Source: Pleurostoma richardsiae (Eukaryota > Ascomycota > Sordariomycetes > Calosphaeriales > Pleurostomataceae). Taken from it: DNA of 64,000 bases. The translations under genes and the position numbers were made by a program. The stretch spans positions 62,001 through 126,000 of the forward strand of contig JANBVO010000038.1 of NCBI GenBank assembly GCA_030052745.1, in the 5' to 3' direction. The number at the start of each line of letters is the position of its first letter. Within the stretch, counting starts at the first letter, position 1. Positions 33,778 through 43,503 of this stretch are shown piece after piece. The notes below the pieces were generated by a model that had not been told where the DNA came from, did not search any database, and worked only from the letters and a program-made list of their open reading frames with translations.

Positions 33778-34307
33778 TCCTCGAAGCTTTGCAACTCTGT
33801 CTACACGGTACGTAGCTTCGCGACAGAGTGGGCAGGCCGTAAAGCAGTACAGGTTGGAGCCTGTCATTTGAAGGTGATCAGGCTCTGATGCACGAGCAAT
33901 CCTTTGCACAGCCCCTCCCTGAATTTAGACCACTCACAGCTCTCAAGAGACGGATGTGTGAGGCCGTGGCAGTAGGTGCCACCTGATAGGTCGTAGTTAG
34001 ACACTACCTTCCTGGTTCAGAGTGGTGGGAAGATAGGGTGGCACGGCCACGAGGAGGATTAGCATGACACTGTCAGACCAATCATACGGTATTATACTGG
34101 ACTTTCAGAAACCATTGTTCTTGCCAGTTCTTATTAGACTTGTAGGTTTAGCTAGTAATTTTCCTGATAATGAAGTAAAGGATTATCTAAAAAGGTCATA
34201 AAGGAAAGAAAGTCTTTTCCTTAATACAGATATATTTCGATCCGACGTAGTTGAATTAGTAGGTAGATAGATCTCCTTCTGAGACTCTTCAGTTTAAGCC
34301 CTTATAG

Positions 34308-34372
34308 ATATGCCTTGTAGATATGCCTTGTAGATATGCCTTGTAGATATGCCTTGTAGATATGCCTTGTAG
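34308..34372 (+). repeat. 13-nt tandem repeat, five perfect copies
   Basis: The unit ATATGCCTTGTAG occurs five times without mismatch. A decayed partial unit (GCCTGTAG) follows. The core ATATGCCTTGTA recurs once near 49467. Confidence 0.9.
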
Positions 34373-34425
34373 GCCTGTAGAAATGTCCTTTAGGAGTGCT
34401 GTGTAGAGAGACGAATTCGGAATAT

Positions 34426-34731
34426 CTACTTAGCCAATAGGAGCCCTTTTTTGGCTTCCAAGGACAGTTCTTCTGGGATATTCATGCCTACACGCCTTAT
34501 AATTAGATACGGTACATCTCCTGGGCCTACCTTTGCTAACCTTGCTGCTACCTGGGCAATTCTATCTTGGTCCTGGCTCTTGGACCGAGTCTTAACACCA
34601 TCCGACCCTGGGAATATGTATGCATCGCGGCTTTCGCAGGAGTCTCTCGAAACCGGATATAAGATTGCATATGATGATGGGAGAGTTACAATAACCTCGA
34701 CCTCGATCTGCTGAGGGGTTCCAGAGATGTC
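34426..34731 (-). other. Unassigned open frame of about 100 codons
   Basis: A stop-to-stop open frame without an early ATG encodes a hydrophilic, protein-like sequence including SYAILYPVSRDSCESRD, DRIAQVAARLAKVGPGDVPY and MNIPEELSLEAKKGLLLAK. I do not recognise it. It may be a fragment of an old repeat-borne gene or an exon of an unknown gene. Confidence 0.3.
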
Positions 34732-34871
34732 TCAAGAGACTTTTCCCCCGTCACACCGACATGCCAACATTGGAGCCTGTGTCGTGCCAGGAAGCTTCGA
34801 CGGAATATTCCCTGGCTTGAGGGACCGAGTACCTAGGTTGTCTGGTTGTTTACAACAAGAGGCAGGTAGGG

Positions 34872-35198
34872 CCATGAGACTCTCGATACCTGCGGGAGAC
34901 CCTACGAAGAGAACTGTCTCTCTGCCTCTACTAGCCCGGACGTATACAGTGTAGGCTTTTAGCTTATAGACGGACTCCGTTATAGGGTCTCCCCTTGAAG
35001 ATTCCGAGGGCCTGTAGGCTGTGGCTTAATTATCTGTACAGTGGATTGGTCGAGTTTAACCTCCTTGAAGAGATAGTGAGAAGTACTGTATGATGAACTG
35101 TCTTTACTATCATACCATTTATTCTAACTCTTGGCAGCGGTGAGATAGTTCTCTTGGTAGGATCCTCCGTACAATGAGGGATGTGAGACTCTTCATGG
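34872..35198. repeat. Imperfect inverted repeat
   Basis: The arms are about 34872-34920 and 35142-35198. Their best part is CCTACGAAGAGAACTGTCTC at 34901-34920 against CCTACCAAGAGAACTATCTC on the minus strand at 35161-35142, 18 of 20 identical. Both arms also share CCATGA-GACTCTC-like sequence at the outer ends. The spacer is about 220 bp. It could be the ends of a small decayed element. Confidence 0.5.
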
Positions 35199-35516
35199 TA
35201 AGGTACTCTCGGACCCATCCGGAAGTGGGGCCCCGCAGAAGGCGAATGGCTTTCCGGGGTCGGCGGCCGGGGCCGATGACTAACGGCATCGTCAACCGAC
35301 CTTATCTGACCTCAGCTTATCGATTGTTCGCTTCCATCCAGGCAATTCGGACAATTACAGCTCACATCGAGGGTTCCTGCGTCGGTAACGACGACCACTA
35401 CAACTACGCCGTGCATACCGTCAACTGCCACTGACTTCCCGCTTTCATCTACCCGGAAGCTCCCCACATCCGCCGCCGTCGGCGCTCCCATTCCCGCTCC
35501 CACTGCCGCCGTATCG

Positions 35517-38182
35517 ATGACCGCCGAAGCGCCGCCGGAACCCAACGGTCGCAAATACCGCTCCAAGAAGCAAAGACCGTGCGATCTCTGCCGCTCCAGG
35601 AAGATCCAGTGCAAGCTACAGGGAAATGGAGTTGCCTGCGAGATGTGCAGGAAGTTGGGGCGGGGCTGTACATTTGTTCTGGGGCCTCTGACGAGGAAGT
35701 ACCGAGCTTGTGCCAGCAGCGACAACGGTAGCCGCACGGAAACGGGCTCGCTTCTGCCCTACGATCAACAGGAGGACCCAGCAATGGGAGAAATGTCATT
35801 GTCGAACAATAGTGACTTGCACATGGCTGTCGATGTGGACCCCTTCTGGCTGCCCCCGGAGCTGCGTCTGGGCGGGCAGACATCGTCGAACATATTGAAT
35901 ATGGACTGGTCTAGCATGGAATTTGCCCACAGTAAGTTGCGTGCTTGGGTCGCAAAGTGGTTACCGTATCTGACGAGAATGCAGGCACGATCCCGAACGA
36001 GAGCAGTCGAAGCCTTCCCTCACCCCGAGCCGACAACGACGGCGTCCTCCCGCCTAACGCGATCTCACCAAATCATAACAACTTGCGGCCGGGTTCTGGG
36101 GGTGCCGCTTATACCGTTGTGTCGAGTGGATCACCGTCCACTGTCCCTGAGGCCGATATGCAGACGTCGCCCCAGGCCATGGATATGAATGCGGGATATG
36201 GCTTGGGAGGCTCTCCTAGACGTTCTATCACTGAGGCAAATAATGTGGAGGCAAGGCAGTATGCTCTACAGGGCTGGCCGTCGGAATTCTCTTTGGAGTC
36301 TCGGAAAGGATATTCAAACATGCTGATCGGCCTTTCTTGCGAGTCGGATCCCTATCTTCTCCGGAATTACTACTATAACGAGCATGACATCTACCCGATG
36401 TTCCGCCTCGATTTTCGCAAGGTCGTGGACGACGCCATAATACCACAGTCTGACGACGACGCATCAACGTGTCCGCCGGGCCAACCTCGTCGGCCCCATG
36501 GATCCATCCCCGTCCATTTCGTCATGGCTGATGAAGAGATATGGAAGGATGATGTTAAGGCTGCTGAGGGCCTGTTTTCAGGAAATACTACCGAGAAAAG
36601 CGATATTGAACTTCTGGGTAAGCTGGTGCCTCCTGATTTAGGGTCACGGCTACTCAGATTGTGAGTCATTCCGGATTGTAAGACCACCCTGATCGCGACA
36701 CCGCTGACTACTCAACAGATACGCCCAGTTTGTCCATCCTCGATTCCCTGTGCTCTCTCTCCGGGACCTAGAGCGAATACCAGAGTCTGACTGCAGCCTG
36801 TCGGTCCCCATCGGCCTTCGAAGTGCCGTTTACGCTCTAGCAGCCCCTTTCACTTTCTTGGACGATGAGCTCAGCGTCTCTAAGGGGTACCTACAAGTGT
36901 CTACGGAGGATCTGTGGGCTATCGCACACCGCAGCTTTCAGCGAGCGAGTCGCTTGTCGCATTTGTCCTCATTACAGCTGTGTCTCCTGCTGCTCCAGAT
37001 GCCTCCCCAGAGCTACGTTGCAGCAGATCCCCCGAGTTTTTGGGCACTGTCTTGTTCGGCTCTAGCCTTGGCAGAGAGTCTGGGAGTCAACCTCGACCCA
37101 TCAGGTTGGCGGCTACCTCGGGAAGAGATTATATTGCGAAGAAGGCTCTGGTGGTTCACTTACACGGTGCACACTTGGGAGGCTCTTGTTTGCGGGCGGC
37201 CTTCCCACATTAATGATGCGAACTGGGATGTTTCAAACCTCACAGCGGATGACTTCGAGGGGGATGCGTTCGAGGATCCCGAGATTCGAGAATCAATTCT
37301 ACAGGAGATACCGATTTGTTTGGCGCAGAGTGCATTGAGCTTGATCGCTGCTGATGTATTGAAAGAGTTCTAGTAAGTGACGACACTGCACTACTGAATG
37401 TGGTGACACCGTGCGCTGATGCGATCTCCTATAGCACATTGAGGGCAAATCGTGAGCCTCTCACACTAAGTGCGCTCTTGAGCCGTGCGCAACCTCTGCG
37501 AACACGCATCGAGAGCTGGAGGCAAACGCTCCCCTTACTTTCCAAGCCAGCCTCCGACCTGGACGAGCACGAGTTTGAACATGGCGCTGCCTTGCGCTTG
37601 TCGCATCTGACGCTGGAGATACTCATCTTCCGGGCACTTCTCCGGCCTCTCATCTTTCAGGCTGTGACTCCACCTGAGAGCTCGAGAGAGCCGATATCTA
37701 CGATATTCGAGAACAGTTATACATGTGCCAAAGTGGCGACGGAGATCGTCTCCTCGCTGCAAGCCAAGCATTTCGCCAGCTTTTGGCCTCCATGTGAGTT
37801 CACCGCCGGCTTCGAAGCTCATGGGGGCCTCGCCAAGGCCGCATAAGGGTGCAGCTGTAACACCGGCGCTCGTTGAACTAACCTGAACAAACTTTTGACA
37901 GATGTGCGATACCAATTGTGCTATGTTTCGGTCTTTCTATTGATGAACTTGGCCCAATCTCCCACTAGGGAGATCGCCGCCCGGACTTTGTCGCTGCTGA
38001 ACAAGTGGCGGAACACACTTCGGATCCAAGCACGAGCGTGGCCGCTGGCTAGGCTTGCCGCCATGAGGCTTGACGCCGTCTTCTGGAAGGGGCTGTCCAC
38101 GGCTGTCCACGGCGCAGGGCCGGACAGCCCAGCCATAACACTACTAAGGGAACAGAACCTCAAGGGTTCTGGAGAGCGATGA
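35517..38182 (+). CDS. Zn2Cys6 transcription factor with fungal-specific domain
   Basis: 794 aa from five exons: 35517-35931, 35985-36660, 36719-37372, 37435-37793 and 37902-38182. All four introns (53-108 nt) have GTAAGT or GTGAGT donors and close in phase. The zinc cluster has Cys at residues 22, 25, 32, 41, 44 and 51 (CDLCRSRKIQC and CEMCRKLGRGC). The middle-homology domain covers roughly residues 330-600, with LYAQFVHPRFPVLS, RRRLWWFTYTVHTWEALVCG and RPSHINDANWDV. It is the only transcription-factor gene in the 35-53 kb block. It lies next to the catabolic genes on the opposite strand, so it may control them; this is inference from position. No DNA target can be read from the sequence. 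Confidence 0.88.
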
Positions 38183-38683
38183 CAGCACGATCGGAAGATG
38201 GACGAATGAAACCAAACCGACCAACTTAGTCACTGACTGGATCACTGACCGGAATAGAGGCACAATATGAACATCAGAATTGAGGTCATCTGCAATGCCG
38301 ATGATTCGAGGGTTCTATCCTCAGACTTAGCATCCTGACAAGCTGCTGAACTGGCCGATCCACTACCCCTTTAGCAGGTCTCTTAGCTTTTGAAACCCCT
38401 GCCTTTCTCATGGCGGTGCGATGCAAGTCAATCTGGGATTGGTTCGAATCTACAGCAGGCATCCCGGGCTTAACGGTACCGCCGTTTTCATGTCGTGCAT
38501 GAGACGTTGGCCAGCATCATTGCAGCGTGCTGAGCGCAATCGTCGCCTCCTCCCAGCGCTGAGCTCAACCAGGTAGTCTCTCGGCTGCTGCGTCCAATTT
38601 GATCCTCCGGAACAACGGACATAGCTGCTTTATATTCCTTGCACATTCCGTCGATTCTCGAGCGTCCAAAATAATCCCTCGGC
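38183..38683. other. Convergent intergenic region
   Basis: About 500 bp between the stop of the Zn2Cys6 gene and the stop of the M20 hydrolase gene. No gene was recognised. Confidence 0.45.
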
Positions 38684-40216
38684 CTATGTCGTGCCGCTCC
38701 GTGCCTGCGCGGCATCGTAGCGCAGAATTGCCCCCAGCAATACCTGCGCCCCAATGATGCAGTCTTCTGGGCTACAGTACTCATCCGGGGTGTGGCTCAT
38801 GCCGTTCCTGGTGGGCGTGAAGATCATGGCAGTTGGGCTCCTCTTGCTCACGTTGCAGCTGTCATGGCCGGCGCCGCTATGCATGTGCCTCCAGAGCTTG
38901 TAGTCCTGCGTTGCTCCCGGCAGCTGGCCGCAGATCTCCTCCGCCGACTGCTCGACGGCGGCGATGCAGTCCTTGTCGAACTCGACTGCCGTGTTCTCCG
39001 TCAGCGTCGTCCACTTGACCTCCACGCCGCGCTCGCAGTCCTCCTTGGCGATCCTATCAAAGGTCTCGCGGCACCGCGCGACCATCTCGGCGAGCTTCTC
39101 GTTGCTGGGGTGACGGATATCCAGCGTGAAGTGCACGGTGTGGGCCATGGTGTTCACGCTGCCGGGTTCCGCGCGGAAGATGCCCGTCGTGATGAGCCCG
39201 GATAGGTCCTTCGCGATCGCGTTCGAGGCCGCGACCATCCTCGCCCCTGCCAAGAGGGCGTCCTTCCGAGCCGACAGCGGCGTCGTCCCAGCGTGACTGT
39301 CTCGGCCCTTCACCTCGACCTCGAACCAGCTATATGCCTGCGCGCCGGTGACGACACCGATCTTGCGCCGCTCGTCCTCGAGGATAGGTCCCTGCTCGAT
39401 GTGCAGCTCGAAGTGGGCGCCGATCGGCTGTGCCTCGTATGAGGCCGGCACCCCGCCCAGGAACCCGATCCGCTCGAGCTCCTCCACAAGGGTGCGCGGC
39501 GGGGTGTTACCGCTTCCAGGGTTTACCTCCGGGCAGTTCCAGGCCGTCTCGAGCGGGATAGAGCCAGCCCAGACGCCGGAGGAGACGGTGACCATAGGGA
39601 ACCTCGCGCCCTCCTCACTAATCGCACGCATGTCAGCAATTCACCCTCACCAGAGAGCTTGTGGGGGTTGTCTCTGCGTACGAACTTTGTCCAGTCCACG
39701 ATCCCCACGGGGCCCTCCGTCTCATATCCGCTCTCATGGAGCGTCCTCAACACCTCCAGTCCCGCCATGACACCGAGGATACCGTCGTAACGCCCGCCTG
39801 TTGGCTGCGTGTCCAGGTGCGAGCCCATCATGACCGGCGGCTTGGTCGTCTTACCGGGCCGCACGGTGAAGATGTTGCCCATCTGGTCTACCGTCACTGT
39901 GCAGCCGACCGCCTCCGCCTGCTCGATCAGCCAGCGCCGCACTCGCTTGTCGTCGTCGTTCAGGGCCAGCCGGGCCATCCCCGTCTCGGTGTGGTGTCTG
40001 CAAGACGCGGCCGTGAGCTTCACTGCACATGTCGCGTGCAGTGGTAAGGGGGATCACCTACTCGCCGTACCGGTGCGCTTTGCCGAACTCGCAGGTTGAG
40101 TGGATTGAATCCATGAGTCTATCGCCATTGACACGCAGAGAGGTGAAGTCGCGCTTGCCGGCCTTTGCCGAGGAGACCGGCTCGGCAGTCGCTTCTCGAG
40201 CGTGGTTGACAGTCAT
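38684..40216 (-). CDS. M20 family hydantoinase/carbamoylase-type amidohydrolase
   Basis: 466 aa from exons 40216-40062, 39997-39686 and 39617-38684. The family hydrolyses N-carbamoyl or ureido amides (N-carbamoyl amino acid hydrolase, beta-ureidopropionase, allantoate amidohydrolase) with two metal ions. Visible metal and catalytic residues are in MGSHLDTQPTGGRYDG (His and Asp), NEEGARFP (Glu pair), FELHIEQGP (His) and HSGAGHD (His), and GRDSHAGTTP of the dimerisation domain is also present. The NEEGARFP motif is made only by splicing out the 68-nt intron 2, which supports the model. That intron has an unusual donor, GTTCGT. The protein is probably cytosolic. Substrate is not decided by sequence. 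Its neighbours point to a ureide or carbamoyl intermediate of nitrogen-compound breakdown. Confidence 0.9.
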
Positions 40217-41014
40217 TGTGAAGCAGGGATCGCTGGAGAGACGGGCACAAAGCAACGGGCAGCGGGTTCAAGAGCGCAGAGAGAGGATATGATTCTAATA
40301 TAAAGCATGTTATCTATAGACTGGAAAGGTTGATGTTCCCTCTGCAAGACCTCTACAACCCCGGAGAATCTCCTATTCCGGGTTTCGGTCATCATTCGCC
40401 CTCCCTCACGACTTGGAGTGGTAGAACATATCGCGACAAACCCCTCCTGTCCCTCTATCTCTGCCGCGTTCCGGGCGGGAACGGCCGAGTGGCCGGCATA
40501 TCAGCCGGCGGACGGGCATCGCGCAGATTCAAGTGGGGTTTCTCCTCTCCAACGTTATCGGCCGTGGTGGTCTGGATACGACGCCCGGCCACGGCGAACT
40601 TCACGCCAACGGCACCCCATTTTTTACGTCACCGTCGACCTGATAGCGGGCGGACTTGCTGATAGGCCGACTTTGTTCGCTGGGGATACGGCGATGGTGG
40701 CGGGTCGATTACCTGTGAAAATAGACAAGCCTTGAACGTGGCCGCATGGCATTGATATCTCGACTCTGAGGATGACTTTATCACTGCCAGTGCGCGCGGT
40801 AGAAGGATTTTGTACTGTCACAGGCAAGTACTGTAACTTCTGCCGTATTTTAACGTTAGGTAGCTCTAAAATAATGAGGAATTCGTTGAGGGATTGGGGT
40901 CTCAAAAAGTAGGCCGCTTCAAAAACTCGTGCAATTCATGATTCATCTCGCTACTACTCGCTCCGTATAACTCATATACATAAATAGAACATCCAGCAAG
41001 CCTTCTCCTCCTTT
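40217..41014. other. Intergenic between the M20 and DUF1989-deacetylase genes
   Basis: About 800 bp between two genes on the same strand. No ORF is supported. A CTCCGTATA copy of the recurrent motif lies near 40968. Confidence 0.45.
40310..40315 (-). promoter_or_regulatory. GATA-factor-like site AGATAA upstream of the M20 gene
   Basis: HGATAR match on the minus strand, about 95 bp upstream of the ATG at 40216. HGATAR is the target of AreA/NIT2-type nitrogen regulators. Single matches are common by chance. Confidence 0.3.
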
Positions 41015-42727
41015 TTAGGCCTTCCCAGCAGCCTTCTTCTGCTCCGCCAGCCACGCCGTCGCGATCTGCTCGCAGGTGCAGAACTCGACCGCGTCCCCGA
41101 ACCCCCTGAGCCAGCCGATGAAGCGGTCCACCATGCCGATGATGTGCGCCAGGCCCGTGACGTCCGGGTGCACCAGGATGGGGAACACGAAGTCGGCGCT
41201 CTCGCCCCCCTCCGCGCCGCCGTTCTCCCACAGCCACATGAACTTGTCCTTCCACATCTGCTCCACCACCCGCGACGACACGTACCCCATGCTGTTGGGC
41301 AGGTGCGGCAGGTACATCATCGGCATCATGTCCTCGTTGTACCAGCCGCACGGCAGCTCCACCAGCGGGTGCTCGCCGCCCGCCGGCCACGCCTGCGAGG
41401 CGATGGCCGACGGCTGCAGCCACGACGAGGCCGGCTGGGAGAAGTCGATGGCCTTGATGGGCGGGTCGGCCGGCGTGAAGTAGGGCTGCGAGTCGTGGTG
41501 CATGAGTGACGAGTCGTACAGGAACTCGTGCTCGCGGAGCAGCTTGACCGTCGTCTCGCGGATGGTGTACATGGGCGCCCGGTAGCCGCGGGGCTTCTTG
41601 CCGACGAGCTTGGTCGCGACGTCGATGCTGCAAGTCATTAACTTAGTAAGAGAGATAAGAAGATGGGGCGTGAGACATACCATTTCAAGAGCACATCCCG
41701 CTCCTGCTCCTCTGTCATCTGGTAGATTCCCTCATGTGCATAACCATGCAGCCCAATCTCGGCCCCCGACTCGAGGACCGCCTTCGCCGCGGCCGGGAAT
41801 GTCTCGGCGGTGTGGCCGGGGATGAACCAGGTCACCTTGTCAGCGACGCCGTTCTTCTTGAACATGTCGAGGATACGGTAGACGCCGACCTGCCCGGCGA
41901 AGATGCCCGAGCTGTAGTCGGCCATGTTGTTGTCCGGGTGGCAACCCGTGCCGAGCCAGTGCGAGACTGCGTCAAAGTCGATCGACAAGGCGACCTTGAC
42001 GTGGTGAGGGCGCGAGCGGGTCGGCATGGTAGTCAACGCCGCCGCTGGCTGCTCGCCGGCGCCGCTCAGCTGGTACTCGCAGTCTGTGGGCATGCCCCCG
42101 TTCACCGGGGCCAGGTCCTGCGGGCAGGCGCTGATGACGATGATGAGGTCCGTCTCGGCCCTGAAGTTGACGAACTGGCCCTTCTCGCTGGTGGGGGCCC
42201 TGATGTCGAGGCCGCCGTAGTGGTCAATAGCTACATTCATGAAGAGGTTGAGCGGGTCGGGGACCCAGTCATCGGCAATGCGAAAGTCGGGGAAGTTGTC
42301 CTTCAAAGCCTGTTTTGCTAGAGTGTTAAGCAAGCAGAAATACCTACCAATTGTTATTACGGCAGGAGTGATATGCGCGAACCTTGTGCATGTTGTCGGT
42401 GCAGTTATCATGGTAGCCCTCGAAGCCCTGCATGCGGTATCTCTCTGCGTCACAGGCTGACCAGATCAGGTCGTGCGTGCCACGGGTGGTGTCCTCGGTC
42501 AGTGTCAAGATGGGCTTCCTCCGCGTGCTGTACAGCTTGTCGCCCTTGGACAGGACCACCTTGAGGAGGACGGTCCGCGTGTGGACCATGGAAAGGAAGT
42601 CATTAGGGTCACTTGGGTTGAAGGCCCAGAAGTCCAGGACCTGCTTGCCGTAGGTGTTGACGATCTTGATGTCCTGGCCTGCCTTGACTGGAAAGGCGAC
42701 CGCCTTGCGTGCTGGGATGATAGGCAT
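41015..42727 (-). CDS. Fusion of DUF1989 (urea carboxylase-associated) and NodB polysaccharide-deacetylase-type domains
   Basis: 528 aa from exons 42727-42383, 42309-41681 and 41627-41015; introns are 73 and 53 nt and both junctions close. Residues about 1-195 are a DUF1989 domain (MPIIPARKAVAFPVKAGQDI, CDAERYRMQGFEGYHDNCTD, DPLNLFMNVAID). Bacterial homologues are urea-carboxylase-associated and include carboxyguanidine deiminase subunits. Residues about 218-520 are a NodB-fold hydrolase: VALSIDFDAVSHW (Asp pair near 226-228), HGYAHE (His near 303 and 307) and GYRAPMYT. This branch resembles cofactor-free or cyclic-amide hydrolases (PuuE allantoinase, HxnM cyclic imidase) more than chitin deacetylases. 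There is no signal peptide, so a cytosolic small-molecule amidohydrolase is more likely than a wall enzyme. The junction DNMHK-ALKDNF inside DUF1989 and LLK-CIDVATKL inside NodB argue against two separate genes. Confidence 0.86.
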
Positions 42728-43503
42728 CTTGGTAGGCGAGCGATGGGTTCTATGATAGATATGGAACTTGTTCTCTCCCGAATCTCTTCAGCAAAGATGA
42801 AAACACTCTTAACGATTTCAGGGTCTTCCACGTTTGAAGAGAGCATAGATGAGGGTCATCTAGAGCTTATGCGGGGCCTCGTCCGCGTTCATACTAAGCG
42901 TCGAAACGTTGTAAGATGAGTGGTTAAGCTTGGCCGCTAGCACCGCCGACAGGCCTGATAGCTAGACTGCGACTCCAAGAGATTGGTTCCTTCGCCCGAT
43001 GATGGGGCAGCGGTTTGGCTGGGGGATGTGGAGTGTGGGGGACAGGATCTGCTACAAATATCTCATTATTTGCCAGACTACCTCCCTTATCTAGCTCTAG
43101 GGTATGCCGGTAAGCAGTGTCACTATATCAATCGAGTTGGCCATCCGACACCGAGTCTATTTGGGAGATCAGCGTGTACTCTTCGACGGAACCTCCCGCT
43201 CGCCGAGATAGGTGACGTCCAGTCATCTGTTAATATAATTTCAAGCATCTGTGGGCTACTGGAGGAATTGTGCTATCACTGAGTTGTATGTTGCGAATAG
43301 AGCATCGCCATAGCCATACTCGAGCTTCATACACAGCTTCCGACATCGTTTAACAATATCCTCAATTAAATGTATCTTGTGAAAGGCAGATTAAGCTCCC
43401 GTGGTCTTCCCTCGTTAGATCTGCCGGCACAGGTCTACACGGACTATTACAGCAAGTCTATATTGAGTCTATCTTCAAACGGACCAAGAGATACTCTACA
43501 CGC
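42728..43503. other. Intergenic between the fusion gene and the monooxygenase gene
   Basis: About 780 bp between same-strand genes. Apart from two TGATAG sites nothing was recognised. Confidence 0.45.
42753..42758 (+). promoter_or_regulatory. GATA-factor-like site TGATAG close to the fusion-gene start
   Basis: HGATAR match about 26 bp upstream of the ATG at 42727. A second TGATAG is at 42956-42961. Both fit nitrogen-regulator sites but could be chance. Confidence 0.3.

Larger units (their letters stand above)
33778..35516. other. AT-rich island between NLR 2 and the Zn2Cys6 regulator
   Basis: About 1.7 kb, clearly more AT-rich than its surroundings from about 34060 to 35200. It contains a 13-nt tandem repeat, an imperfect inverted repeat and one minus-strand open frame, each listed separately. 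It looks like old repeat-derived DNA, but I cannot name an element family. Confidence 0.55.

Noticed and set aside
29161-33909. Three separate proteins in the NLR 2 region
   Set aside because: Removing two 57-nt introns joins the three open stretches in frame and restores conserved sequence at both junctions.
38410-38470. tRNA-like GGTTCGAATC sequence
   Set aside because: The surrounding bases do not fold into acceptor, D and anticodon arms. Similar single T-loop-like strings near 13969 and 46350 also fail.
41015-42727. Wall-directed chitin deacetylase
   Set aside because: No signal peptide, an N-terminal DUF1989 domain, and motif context closer to cyclic amide hydrolases than to secreted deacetylases.
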